From the NCBI GenBank assembly GCA_022826515.1, contig JAJDUT010000110.1:1-64000 (forward strand): a stretch of 64,000 nucleotides of DNA. Direction: 5' to 3'. Positions 9,648 to 17,973 of this stretch are shown piece after piece. Source of the stretch: Candidatus Latescibacterota bacterium. Lineage in GTDB: Bacteria; Latescibacterota; UBA2968; UBA8231. How positions within the stretch are numbered: position 1 is the first letter of the stretch; every line of letters begins with the position of its first letter. A program made the translations under genes and the position numbers. The notes under the pieces are model-generated. The model did not search any database. It saw only the letters and a list, made by a program, of their open reading frames with translations, and was not told the DNA's origin.

Positions 9648-9648
9648 G

Positions 9649-10401
9649 ATGCGCCGACCCATTGTCGCTGGCAACTGGAAGATGCACAAGACTGCTGCTG
9701 AGGCCGTCGAACTGGTCGAAGGGATCAAGTCCCTCGTAGCGGGACTCGACGTAGAAGTAGTAGTCTGCCCGCCTTTCACTGGCCTGCAAGCTGTGTGCGC
9801 CGTCCTTGCCGACAGCGCCATTGGGCTGGGGGGCCAGAACATGCACTGGGAGCGGCAGGGAGCTTTCACCGGGGAAATATCCGCCGATATGCTCTTGGCG
9901 GCTGGTTGCTCTTACGTGTTGTTAGGGCATTCCGAGCGAAGACAGTTTTGCGGCGAGGACGACTCGCTGGTCAACCGCAAGCTAGCCTGCGCCCTCCAAG
10001 CTGGCCTGCGTCCAATCGTCTGCGTCGGCGAGACCCTGCAAGAGCGCGAAGCTGGCCGAATTGAAGAGGTCGTCCTCGGCCAAGTAGGCGGTGCCCTAGC
10101 CGGGATTGAGGCGGGTGCAGCTAGCGCGGTAGTGTGGGCGTACGAGCCTGTTTGGGCGATTGGTACCGGCGTAACGGCGACGGCCGCGCAAGCCGAAGAG
10201 GTCCATGCGATGATCCGCCACTTCCTTGGGGAACACCTGGGAAAAGCAGCCGCCGCCGAGGTGCGTATCCAGTACGGCGGCAGCGTCAAACCCGAAAACG
10301 CGGCCGAACTTTTTGCCCAAGACAATATCGACGGAGGCTTGATCGGCGGTGCCGCGTTGGACGCCGGGCAGTTCGCCGCTATTGTGAAGGCCGCCCTTTA
10401 A
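9649..10401 (+). CDS. tpiA: Triose-phosphate isomerase
   Basis: A 250-aa TIM barrel with all catalytic residues: Lys11 in NWKMH, His94 in LLGHSERR and Glu166 in [12 protein letters not shown]. The C-terminal phosphate-binding segments [11 protein letters not shown] and GGLIGGAAL are present. It interconverts dihydroxyacetone phosphate and glyceraldehyde 3-phosphate. It starts 1 nt after the pgk stop, so translation is probably coupled. An unusual AT-rich hairpin follows before secG. Confidence 0.98.
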   Translation: MRRPIVAGNWKMHKTAAEAVELVEGIKSLVAGLDVEVVVCPPFTGLQAVCAVLADSAIGLGGQNMHWERQGAFTGEISADMLLAAGCSYVLLGHSERRQFCGEDDSLVNRKLACALQAGLRPIVCVGETLQEREAGRIEEVVLGQVGGALAGIEAGAASAVVWAYEPVWAIGTGVTATAAQAEEVHAMIRHFLGEHLGKAAAAEVRIQYGGSVKPENAAELFAQDNIDGGLIGGAALDAGQFAAIVKAAL

Positions 10402-10416
10402 CCTTAAATTTATATC

Positions 10417-10484
10417 AATTAGGAATTAGGAATTACCGTATCCAATTCGTAATTCCTAATTCCTAATTCGTAATTCCTAATTCC
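10417..10484. repeat. AATTAGG-type repeat hairpin between tpiA and secG
   Basis: A 19-nt arm (AATTAGGAATTAGGAATTA, 10417-10435) and its perfect reverse complement (10450-10468) enclose a 14-nt loop. A further partial copy TAATTCCTAATTCC follows at 10471-10484. Each arm is itself a tandem repeat of a 7-nt unit. The very low G+C content contrasts with both flanking genes. It could act as a weak terminator or mRNA stabiliser before secG. Confidence 0.85.
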
Positions 10485-10494
10485 GAGAAAGATT

Positions 10495-10887
10495 ATGTTT
10501 GAGATTCTATTTACAATTTTTCACGTGCTGATTTGCGTGCTCCTAGTCGTGACCGTGCTCTTGCAGGCGGGCAAGGGGGGCGGCTTGGCTGGCTCGATCG
10601 GCGGTGGCTTAGCCTCTTCCTCGGTGTTGGGCGGCCGTACCGCAGCCACGTTTCTGACCAAGGCCACGACCGTTTTGGCCACAGCTTTTATGCTTAGCTG
10701 TTTGGTGCAGTCGGTGGCCTTTCAGACGGCCGAGACCACTCCGACGACGGCGACGCAACGCACAATGGCCGAGGAACAGGCGATGCCAGCAGTGCCCGCC
10801 ATCCCGGAAGCAGAGCATCTGCTGGGCGAGCAGGAAGAGGCAGCTGAGACCTCGACTGCTGAGGAGTCGCCGACCGAGGCTCAGTAG
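10495..10887 (+). CDS. secG: Protein translocase subunit SecG
   Basis: A 130-aa protein with two transmembrane helices. The first (FEILFTIFHVLICVLLVVTVLLQ) is followed by the SecG hallmark KGGGLAGSIGGG at about 26-37. The second helix (about 55-75) is followed by an acidic, Thr/Glu-rich tail. SecG supports the SecYEG channel during protein export. As in many bacteria, it follows the pgk-tpiA cluster and precedes a tRNA-Leu gene. Confidence 0.93.
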   Translation: MFEILFTIFHVLICVLLVVTVLLQAGKGGGLAGSIGGGLASSSVLGGRTAATFLTKATTVLATAFMLSCLVQSVAFQTAETTPTTATQRTMAEEQAMPAVPAIPEAEHLLGEQEEAAETSTAEESPTEAQ

Positions 10888-10907
10888 CAAGCTAGCCTAG
10901 TTTTTGT

Positions 10908-10992
10908 GCCGAAGTGGTGAAATTGGTAGACACGCTGTCTTGAGGGGGCAGTGCCTTCGGGCGTCGGGGTTCGAATCCCCGCTTCGGCACCA
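10908..10992 (+). tRNA. tRNA-Leu (GAG)
   Basis: An 85-nt class II tRNA with acceptor stem GCCGAAG/CTTCGGC and encoded CCA. The anticodon stem CTGTC/GGCAG encloses loop TTGAGGG, giving anticodon GAG (reads CUC and CUU). A long variable arm precedes the T-arm GGGGTTCGAATCCCC. It lies 20 nt after secG and ahead of a clear terminator. Confidence 0.96.
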
Positions 10993-11006
10993 TAATGTAA
11001 GTTGGC

Positions 11007-11039
11007 AAAGGGACTGTATAAGCGCACAGTCCCTTTTTT
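11007..11039 (+). terminator. Rho-independent terminator after tRNA-Leu
   Basis: AAAGGGACTGT pairs with ACAGTCCCTTT around an 8-nt loop and is followed by a T-run. It should end the pfk-pgk-tpiA-secG-tRNA-Leu transcription unit. Confidence 0.92.
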
Positions 11040-11048
11040 GTGCGGGCG

Positions 11049-11297
11049 CTAGCGGAGTGGAATGGCCTCGTCGAGAAGCAGGATGGGGATTTCGTCCTGG
11101 ATCGGATAGAGGTACGCGCCATCTGTGCGCACTAGGCCGCCGTCGATCTTGCCTTCTACGGTTTTACCGGCCCGGTTTTTGACTTCCCCGCGCGCAATGC
11201 GGCTGTTGAGTTCGGCGATGAGTTCTTCCTCGGCGAGCGCGACCGGCTCTTTAGTCTCAGGGCAGGCGAGAATTGCCAACAATTCTTGGTCGATCAT
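11049..11297 (-). CDS. Trm112-like protein (UPF0434 family)
   Basis: An 82-aa small protein beginning MIDQELLAILACPETKEPV and ending in a GAYLYPIQDEIPILLLDEAI segment, which is the Trm112/UPF0434 pattern. Family members activate methyltransferases in eukaryotes and archaea; the bacterial role is less clear. The usual second cysteine of the CPxC pair is replaced (CPETK), so metal binding is doubtful. The start at 11297 follows a GAGGAG site; an upstream in-frame ATG lacks one. Confidence 0.85.
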   Translation of the reverse strand: MIDQELLAILACPETKEPVALAEEELIAELNSRIARGEVKNRAGKTVEGKIDGGLVRTDGAYLYPIQDEIPILLLDEAIPLR

Positions 11298-11596
11298 CTG
11301 ATTAGCTCCTCGGCAAAAAATCAAAGATAGACCGGTCTATTTCCAGAGACAAGTTCGCCGTGCAGGCGGGTGTGGTCTGTTTTGTAAACGGTGTATAACA
11401 AATTCTCTTTTTGTAAATAAAATAATAATAAAATGTTATAAAAATGGCCTCTTCTTTGGGACATTGACAGCCCTTTTTGAATTGGCTATGCTTCACCCGA
11501 GGCGATGCCCTTCCCTAGGCAGTCTGGCCCGTTGTTCGGCCATATTTTCTAAGCTCAAAGATCTTTTACTAGCGCATACAGGTAGCGGAGGTGATC
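11298..11596. promoter_or_regulatory. Divergent AT-rich intergenic region between the Trm112-like gene and dnaE
   Basis: About 299 nt without a gene. It is strongly AT-rich around 11395-11450 and contains ATGTTATAAAAAT at 11433-11445, a sequence seen almost unchanged upstream of the lamin-tail gene at 45228. It should hold promoters for both flanking genes; exact -35 and -10 boxes are not clear. Confidence 0.5.
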
Positions 11597-14500
11597 ATGG
11601 CTTCGGCTGATTTCGTCCATTTACACGGTCACAGCGAATACAGTCTGCTCGATGGAGCGTGCCGGGTCGGCGCGATGGCCGAGTCGGCGGCCGAGCAGGG
11701 CATGCCGGCCTTGGCTATCACAGATCACGGCAACCTCTTCGGCGTCATTGAGCACTACAAGGCCTGCCAAGACGCCGGTATTAAGCCCATCATCGGCTGC
11801 GAAGTTTATGTGGCGATTGATAGCCGCCATGCGCGCCAGGCCGCTCGCGGCCTAACCCACGCCTCCAACCACTTGGTCTTGCTGGCCAAAGACGCCACCG
11901 GCTACCGCAATCTGACCAAGCTCGTCTCCAAGGGCTATCTCGAAGGTTACTACTACAATCCCCGCATAGACAAGGAGCTTTTGCGCGAACACGCCGAGGG
12001 CCTGATTTGCACGTCGGCCTGCATCGGCGGCGAGATTCCGCACCTGATCCAGCGCGAGGGGTTAGCCGCAGCCGAAAAGGTCGTCCGCGAGTTTATGGAC
12101 ATCTTCGGCGATGACTACTACTTGGAGATCCAGCGCCACGACATTGACCCTGAAGCCAAGGTGAACGACGGCCTGCTCAAGCTGCACCGCAAGCTGGGCG
12201 TGCCATTGGTGGCCACCAATGACTTCCACTTCCTGCACGCCACCGACCACGACGCCCACGATGCCCTGATCTGCATCCAGACCAACAAGACGGTTGACGA
12301 GAAAAATCGCATGTGCTATCCCGACGGACTCTACATGAAGAGTCCCGAAGAGATGCGAACGCTGTTTGCGGATTTGCCCGACGCGCTGGAGCGGACTCTC
12401 GAAATTGCCGACAAGTGCAACGTCGAACTCGAGTTCGGGAAAACCTATATGCCGGATTTTCCGATCCCGGCTGGCTACGCCTCCAGCGACGACTATCTGA
12501 CGCAACTGGCGCAGGAGGGTTTGGAGCAGCGCTACGGCACTGTCGATCCGGCCGTGCAAGATCGGCTCGACTACGAGCTAAGCGTCATCACCAGCCAGGA
12601 TTTTTCCGGCTACTTCCTCATCGTCTGGGATCTGGTCAACCACGCCCGTAATCAGGGCATTTCCGTGGGGCCGGGGCGCGGCTCGGCCGCTGGCTGCTTG
12701 GCCTCGTATTGTCTCGGCATTACCAATGTAGATCCGATCAAGTACGACCTGATCTTCGAGCGCTTCCTCAATCCCGAACGCATTGAGCCACCCGATATCG
12801 ACGTCGATTTTGACGACACCCGGCGCGACGAAGTGCTGCGCTATGTAGTGGATAAGTACGGCAAGGACAACGTCTCACAGGTCATCACGTTTGGGACTAT
12901 GGGGGCTAAAGCGGTGGTGCGCGATGTCGGGCGGGTTTTGGGCATGTCCTTTGGCGAGGTAGATCGCATCGCCAAGCAGGTGCCGACCGAACTGAAAATT
13001 ACCCTCGAAAAGGCCATCGAGCGGGTGCCCGAGCTACAACAGGTGGCCCAAGCGCCCGGCAACGAAGGCAAGCTGATCGAATACGCCCGCAAGCTGGAGG
13101 GCATGGCGCGTCACGCCTCGGTCCACGCCTGCGCGGTCATCATCGCTCCCGGCGAACTGACCAACTACGTGCCACTCTATCGCTCCCCCAAAAACGGGAC
13201 TATAACTACCCAGTTCGTCGGCGAGACCTGCATGGACATCGGCTTGCTGAAGATGGACATCTTGGGCTTAAAGGAGCTGTCGCTGGTCGAGGAGGCCTTG
13301 CGCCTGATTCGACTCAAGGAGCCGAACTTTGATTTGGAAGCGATTCCGTGGGACGATCGGGCCACGTTCGACCTGTTTGGCCGCGGCGAGACGATCGGCG
13401 TTTTCCAGTTTGAGTCCGCAGGGATGCGCGAATACCTGAGCAAGCTCAGGCCGGACACCATCGAAGACATTATCGCCATGAACGCCCTCTACCGCCCAGG
13501 GCCGATGGACAATATCCCGACCTTCATCGCCCGCAAGCACGGCGAAGAGGCCGTCGCCTACGATCACCCCAAGTTGGAGTCGATTTTGGAGCCGACCTAT
13601 GGGATTATGGTCTATCAGGAGCAGGTCATGCGCATCGCCCAAGAGCTGGCCGGTTTCACCCTCGGCCAAGCCGATATTTTGCGCAAGGCGATGGGCAAGA
13701 AAAAGCCCGAGGAAATGGCCAAGGTCAAAAAGGACTTCGTCGGCGGCTGCACTGCAAGCGGGGTGAAAAAGACATTGGCTAACAAGCTCTTCGGCGAGAT
13801 CGAAATTTTTGCCGGCTACGCCTTCAATAAGTCGCACTCGGTCTGCTATGCCGAAGGTGCGTACAAAAATGCTTATCTCAAAACTCATTATCCCCAAGAA
13901 TACATGGCCGCCAGCCTGACTCTTGAGCGCAAAGATACCGACCGGTTGACCGTCTTACTCGACGACTGCCGCCGCATGGGCATTTCTGCCCTGCCGCCGG
14001 ACGTCAACCAGAGTACGCTCAATTTTACGCCTACGGACGAGGGCATTCGCTACGGCTTGGCGGCGATCAAGAACGTCGGCGAGGGCGCGGCACAGAGTAT
14101 AGTCGATACGCGGATTGCCGAAGGCCCTTTTACGACCCTCTTCGAGTTCTGCGAGCGCATCGACTCGCGCGCAGTCAACCGGCGCGTGGTCGAGAGTCTG
14201 ATTGCTGCTGGCGCATTGGACGGTCTGGAAGGCCATCGCGCACAGCAAATGGAAGCACTAGAGCTGGCGTTAAAGGCCGCAGGCAAGGCCCAAGAAGACC
14301 GCGAGAGGGGGCAGATTAGCCTCTTCGACGGCGGCGGCTCGTCCGAACTGATAGTGCAGGAACTGCCCCAGATCGAGGAGTGGTCCGAGCGCGAAAAGCT
14401 GGCCAAGGAACGCGACCTGTTAGGTCTCTATATCTCCAGCCATCCACTCAAGCCCTACGCCCGCGATCTCAAAAACTTCGCGCGACCTCTAAGCGAGATA

Positions 14501-15067
14501 GATGAGCAGCTCGACGGTGCACGGCTACGAGTCGGCGGCCTAGTCGAGGAGGTGCGCAAGCTCTTTGACCGCCGAGGCAATCCCTTTGCCTTTGTCACGC
14601 TCAAAGACCTCAATAGTACGGGCGATATCGCGTTTTTCTCCGAAGTCTTCGCCCGCCACCAACAGCTACTCGTGGAAGGCGAAACCATCCTCGTAGAGGG
14701 CCGCGTTTGCGAGCGCAACGGACGCCTGAGTTTACAGGCCGACAGTGCGCTGCCCCTCAAATCGGCGCGAGCGCAACTGACCGAGTCGATCACTTTGTCG
14801 CTGCCCTACCATAAAGTGGGCGACCCCCTGCTCAGGCGGTTGCGCCAACTGTGCGAGCGCTACACGGGCGATTGCGAGTTGTGGCTCCAGCTCCAAAACG
14901 GCGATGAGCAGGACAAGATGGTGCGCTCAAAAACCATTCGCGTAGATCCCTGCGACGATCTGCTGATCGGTATTGAGGAACAGATCGGCCCTCACTCCAT
15001 TCGGCTGCAGCCCAAAAGGCAAATAGCCGTGCCCTCCTCGGCCACTCCAGTTAAGTACAGAACGTGA
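11597..15067 (+). CDS. dnaE: DNA polymerase III alpha subunit
   Basis: A 1156-aa replicative polymerase. The N-terminal PHP domain starts at FVHLHGHSEYSLLDG (6-20). The polymerase core has the catalytic aspartates PPDIDVDFDDTRR near residues 400-404. The fingers and beta-binding regions and an OB domain near 970-1060 follow in the DnaE1 order. The ATG at 11597 has a GGAGG site 5 nt upstream; a GTG two codons earlier overlaps that site and is less likely. The next gene starts within a few nt of its stop. Confidence 0.98.
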   Translation: MASADFVHLHGHSEYSLLDGACRVGAMAESAAEQGMPALAITDHGNLFGVIEHYKACQDAGIKPIIGCEVYVAIDSRHARQAARGLTHASNHLVLLAKDATGYRNLTKLVSKGYLEGYYYNPRIDKELLREHAEGLICTSACIGGEIPHLIQREGLAAAEKVVREFMDIFGDDYYLEIQRHDIDPEAKVNDGLLKLHRKLGVPLVATNDFHFLHATDHDAHDALICIQTNKTVDEKNRMCYPDGLYMKSPEEMRTLFADLPDALERTLEIADKCNVELEFGKTYMPDFPIPAGYASSDDYLTQLAQEGLEQRYGTVDPAVQDRLDYELSVITSQDFSGYFLIVWDLVNHARNQGISVGPGRGSAAGCLASYCLGITNVDPIKYDLIFERFLNPERIEPPDIDVDFDDTRRDEVLRYVVDKYGKDNVSQVITFGTMGAKAVVRDVGRVLGMSFGEVDRIAKQVPTELKITLEKAIERVPELQQVAQAPGNEGKLIEYARKLEGMARHASVHACAVIIAPGELTNYVPLYRSPKNGTITTQFVGETCMDIGLLKMDILGLKELSLVEEALRLIRLKEPNFDLEAIPWDDRATFDLFGRGETIGVFQFESAGMREYLSKLRPDTIEDIIAMNALYRPGPMDNIPTFIARKHGEEAVAYDHPKLESILEPTYGIMVYQEQVMRIAQELAGFTLGQADILRKAMGKKKPEEMAKVKKDFVGGCTASGVKKTLANKLFGEIEIFAGYAFNKSHSVCYAEGAYKNAYLKTHYPQEYMAASLTLERKDTDRLTVLLDDCRRMGISALPPDVNQSTLNFTPTDEGIRYGLAAIKNVGEGAAQSIVDTRIAEGPFTTLFEFCERIDSRAVNRRVVESLIAAGALDGLEGHRAQQMEALELALKAAGKAQEDRERGQISLFDGGGSSELIVQELPQIEEWSEREKLAKERDLLGLYISSHPLKPYARDLKNFARPLSEIDEQLDGARLRVGGLVEEVRKLFDRRGNPFAFVTLKDLNSTGDIAFFSEVFARHQQLLVEGETILVEGRVCERNGRLSLQADSALPLKSARAQLTESITLSLPYHKVGDPLLRRLRQLCERYTGDCELWLQLQNGDEQDKMVRSKTIRVDPCDDLLIGIEEQIGPHSIRLQPKRQIAVPSSATPVKYRT

Positions 15068-15069
15068 CT

Positions 15070-15627
15070 ATGCGCGCAATGGCGATCAAAGGGCTTGTGA
15101 GCGGGTTGGCACTTCTAGCGTTGGGCTGCGGCTCTCCCGAGCCGCAAGGGGACAAGCTCTTTCCCCCGCAGGCTGCTAGGTGGAACGACTATCAGGGCCA
15201 GAGCGTAGATTTGCGCGATTACGAGGGCAAGGTCGTCTTGGTCAACTTCTGGGCGACGTGGTGCGGCCCGTGTCGCTACGAGATTCCAGCCTTAGTCGAG
15301 ATGAGCAATGAGTACGATCCCGAAAAGGTGGCGATCATTGGCATTTCCCTAGATCAAGGTCCCCCCGAGCACGTCCTACCCCTGATAGGCGAGTTCGTCG
15401 AGCGCCTGGCCATCAACTACCCGGTGGTTCACGATGGCCAAGCCGAGTTACTCCGCGCCTTCTACAAAGAAAATTTGGCGCAAGTAGGCGTGCCGCTCAC
15501 CTTTATTTTTGATCGTCAAGGCCGCGTGTACAAGAGGCACCTAGGCGTGCCGCGCGACAAAAGTGGCCGGCTCAATCCCCAAGGGGTATTCAGCGAGGAT
15601 ATCGAGACCTTGTTGGCTCGCTCGTAG
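15070..15627 (+). CDS. TlpA-like thioredoxin-fold lipoprotein
   Basis: About 185 aa. The N-terminus has a short hydrophobic segment ending LLALGCGSPEP, a plausible lipoprotein signal with a somewhat unusual lipobox. The thioredoxin active site FWATWCGPC is at about residue 60, followed by IIGISLDQGP and a VPLTFIFDRQGRV segment typical of TlpA/ResA redox proteins. It probably reduces or relays disulfides in the periplasm. The start is uncertain: GTG 15064, ATG 15070 or ATG 15079 are all in frame. It is tightly coupled to dnaE, which is an unusual neighbour. Confidence 0.88.
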   Translation: MRAMAIKGLVSGLALLALGCGSPEPQGDKLFPPQAARWNDYQGQSVDLRDYEGKVVLVNFWATWCGPCRYEIPALVEMSNEYDPEKVAIIGISLDQGPPEHVLPLIGEFVERLAINYPVVHDGQAELLRAFYKENLAQVGVPLTFIFDRQGRVYKRHLGVPRDKSGRLNPQGVFSEDIETLLARS

Positions 15628-15644
15628 GACGGCGGCATATAGCA

Positions 15645-15683
15645 AAAGAAGGGATGGTCCGCATCGGACCATCCCTTCTTTGC
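15645..15683. terminator. Bidirectional intrinsic terminator
   Basis: AGAAGGGATGGTCCG and CGGACCATCCCTTCT form a long perfect stem around a 3-nt loop, with A- and T-runs on the two sides. It lies between the TlpA-like gene (plus) and the convergent 97-aa gene (minus) and can serve both. Confidence 0.92.
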
Positions 15684-15705
15684 ATGTAGGTGATTGGGCG
15701 TTGTT

Positions 15706-15999
15706 TTAGTAGTTGGAGTAGTGCTCCGCTAAGACTTCCTCGCCGTGGCGCTGGACCAGCACTTCTTTGAATTTGGCGATGGAGTCGCCAGCGCGCAGAT
15801 GCGCTAGCATCTCGCTCTTGGACATGACCATCAGCGTGCCATTTTTGTAGTCGGGGAAACGACAAAAGCTGAACTCAACTGGCTCGCCAGTGACGCAGCA
15901 GGTGTCTTCCATTTCCAACTCGATCTGCGTGCCGGGATCAAACGGAAATTCAGCGTTATCGTCGTCGCCGTTGGATTGGACTTTTTTCGGCCTTGCCAT
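15706..15999 (-). CDS. Conserved-looking small protein of unknown function
   Basis: A 97-aa soluble protein. The first 17 residues are basic then acidic (MARPKKVQSNGDDDN). The central part contains two cysteines in DTCCVTGEPVEF and one in FCRFPDY, and the C-terminus is helical (LAHLRAGDSIAKFKEVL). The ATG at 15999 has an AAGGAG site 6-7 nt upstream, which decides against the longer frame. The CC and C spacing might bind a metal, but no family is recognised. It is convergent with the TlpA-like gene. Confidence 0.7.
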   Translation of the reverse strand: MARPKKVQSNGDDDNAEFPFDPGTQIELEMEDTCCVTGEPVEFSFCRFPDYKNGTLMVMSKSEMLAHLRAGDSIAKFKEVLVQRHGEEVLAEHYSNY

Positions 16000-16056
16000 G
16001 CTGTTCTCCTTGTGAGATGAACTCAAAAAATAAGAAAATGCCGCCGCTGAGCAAGT

Positions 16057-16818
16057 TCAGTACGGCAAATCGGCAAAGCGCGACAGCACGTCCGGCCCGT
16101 CGTGGGTGACGGCTACGGTGTGTTCGTATTGGGCCGAGAGCTTGCCGTCGGTGGTGACGGCCGTCCAGTCGTCGTCGAGTACGCGCGTGTCGTGTGCGCC
16201 CTCGTTGACCATCGGCTCAATGGTAAAGACCATGCCGTTTTGCAGGCGGCGACCCGTGCCAGCCTTGCCGTAGTGGAGCAATTGGGGTTCCTCGTGGAAG
16301 TTGCGGCCAATGCCGTGGCCGCAATACGTGCGCACGATGGAAAAGCCGTGCGCTTCGACATAGCTTTGGATGGCGTGGCCAATGTCGCCGAGGCGTCGCC
16401 CGGGCGTGCAGAAGGCCAACCCTTCCTCCAAGCTCTGGCGCGTGGCGTCGAGCAGGCGCTGGGCCTTGGAGGTTACGCAGCCGACTTTCATGGTGACGTT
16501 CATGTCGCCGTGAAAGCCATCTTTTTTAACGGCAATGTCAACGGCGAGGATGTCCCCTTCTTGCAGGACGCGGTCTCCGGGAATGCCGTGGACGACTTCG
16601 TCGTTGACCGAGACGCAGATGCTGCGGGGAAAGCCGCGGTAGCCCAAGGCACTGGCGACTGCTCCTTGGCTGCGGATGTAGCGGTCGGCTATTTGATCGA
16701 GGTGGAGGGTAGTGACTCCGGGTGCGAGGGCCTCTTCGACGCGGAGCATGGCTTCGGCGGCGATGCGGCAACTAGCGCGGATGCGGTCGATTTCCAAGGG
16801 AGATTTGAGATGTATCAT
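16057..16818 (-). CDS. map: Methionine aminopeptidase type I
   Basis: A 253-aa enzyme that removes the initiator methionine from nascent proteins. The metal ligands are visible: Asp94 and Asp105 (VDIAVKKDGFHGD), His168 (CGHGIG), Glu201 (FTIEPM) and Glu232 (YEHTV), with substrate-side His77 (EVVHGIP). The length fits type I without an N-terminal extension. There is no ribosome binding site upstream of the ATG; the mRNA-sense sequence reads TTTAATCTTTATATG, so the transcript could be leaderless. Confidence 0.97.
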   Translation of the reverse strand: MIHLKSPLEIDRIRASCRIAAEAMLRVEEALAPGVTTLHLDQIADRYIRSQGAVASALGYRGFPRSICVSVNDEVVHGIPGDRVLQEGDILAVDIAVKKDGFHGDMNVTMKVGCVTSKAQRLLDATRQSLEEGLAFCTPGRRLGDIGHAIQSYVEAHGFSIVRTYCGHGIGRNFHEEPQLLHYGKAGTGRRLQNGMVFTIEPMVNEGAHDTRVLDDDWTAVTTDGKLSAQYEHTVAVTHDGPDVLSRFADLPY

Positions 16819-16885
16819 ATAAAGATTAAAAATCGGGCATGGAGCGAAAGCATGTCAAGCTCTTATACCTAACGACTGTGAAAAT

Positions 16886-16941
16886 GTAACCCACTAGCGA
16901 CCATGAAAAACGAAAACGTAACCCACTAGCGACCATGAAAA
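16886..16941 (+). repeat. Tandem 32-nt repeat that includes the start codon of the GT2 gene
   Basis: GTAACCCACTAGCGACCATG plus AAAA occurs at 16886-16909 and again at 16918-16941, a period of 32 nt. The second copy carries the ATG of the glycosyltransferase gene. The first carries an identical ATG that opens an 8-codon frame (MKNENVTH) ending at a TAG inside the second copy. A degenerate third copy lies just upstream, at about 16868-16885. Confidence 0.9.
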
Positions 16942-17957
16942 CGCCTCGCGTATCCATACTACTGCCCGTGTTCAATGCAGCCGCCACGCTGGCGGAAACG
17001 CTAGCGAGCATCCAAGCGCAAAGCTGCGAAGATTTCGAGGTCGTAGCCGTAGATGATGGCTCGGAGGACGACAGCGGCGACATGCTGTTGGAATGGAGTC
17101 GTCGCGATCGTCGCTTTAGGGTGTTGCTGTCCGACCACCGAGGCATTGTCGAGGCTCCCAACCGAGGCTTGGCCTTGTGTCGGGGCGCGTACGTAGCGCG
17201 CATGGACGCCGACGACCGGATGCACCCGGCGCGCTTGGAAAAACAACTCGCGTGGTTGGAAGGAGATCCTAGCTTAAGTGTCGTGAGTTGTTTGGTGGAG
17301 ATCTTTCCGCGCGCGGAGACCGGGGAGGGGATGTTGGTGTACGAGGCTTGGTTAAACGGCTTGGTGAATAGCGCGGCGATTGAACGAGAGTTTTTCGTCG
17401 AGAGTCCCATCGCCAATCCGTCGGCTATGATGCGCCGCGAGGAATTGGTGGCCTTGGGAGGCTACCAAGATCGGGGATGGCCAGAAGACTACGATTTGTG
17501 GTTGCGCTATCGGGCGGCGGGCCGGCGCTTTGCCAAGGTGCCAGAGGTCTTGCACTACTGGCGCGAACACACCGACCGGGCGACCCATACCAATAGCCGC
17601 TACTCAGTGGAGAATTTTCTCCGCGCCAAAGCGCACTATCTTTGCGCCGGGCCGCTGCAAGAGCGGGACGGACTAGTCGTCTGGGGTGCGGGCAAGACCG
17701 GTCGGCGGCTCGCCAAGCACCTAGAGCGCAAAGGCCGTGCTCCCGATGTATTTGTCGATATTGCGCCCAAGAAAATCGGCGGCACCTTGCGGCGCAAGCC
17801 CGTGATCGGACCGGATGACTTGCCGACGTGGTGGACGCGCTACGACTGCCCGATCCTCTTGGCGGCCGTGGCATCGCGGGGGGCGCGGGCGCTGATTCGG
17901 GAGGCGTTGGGTGAATTGGGATGGGTAGAGGGTAGAGATTTTTTATGTGTAGCTTAA
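16935..17957 (+). CDS. Family 2 glycosyltransferase with C-terminal Rossmann-like domain
   Basis: A 340-aa protein. The GT-A fold begins RVSILLPVFNAAATL, with VAVDDGSEDDS near 38-47 and the metal-binding DADD at 91-94 (YVARMDADDRMHP). After a WPEDYDLWLRY acceptor-side motif near 178, a distinct domain starts at about 235 with VVWGAGKTGRRLAKHL, a nucleotide- or sugar-binding Rossmann pattern seen at the end of some bacterial GT2 enzymes. There are no transmembrane segments. It probably builds cell-surface glycans. Its start lies within a tandem repeat and lacks a clear ribosome binding site. Confidence 0.9.
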   Translation: MKTPRVSILLPVFNAAATLAETLASIQAQSCEDFEVVAVDDGSEDDSGDMLLEWSRRDRRFRVLLSDHRGIVEAPNRGLALCRGAYVARMDADDRMHPARLEKQLAWLEGDPSLSVVSCLVEIFPRAETGEGMLVYEAWLNGLVNSAAIEREFFVESPIANPSAMMRREELVALGGYQDRGWPEDYDLWLRYRAAGRRFAKVPEVLHYWREHTDRATHTNSRYSVENFLRAKAHYLCAGPLQERDGLVVWGAGKTGRRLAKHLERKGRAPDVFVDIAPKKIGGTLRRKPVIGPDDLPTWWTRYDCPILLAAVASRGARALIREALGELGWVEGRDFLCVA

Positions 17958-17973
17958 CGAGAAAGGAAGCAAC

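Noticed and set aside
16826..17416. 196-codon minus-strand frame opposite the GT2 gene
   Set aside because: Shadow of the glycosyltransferase; Ser-rich, low-complexity translation with no motif.
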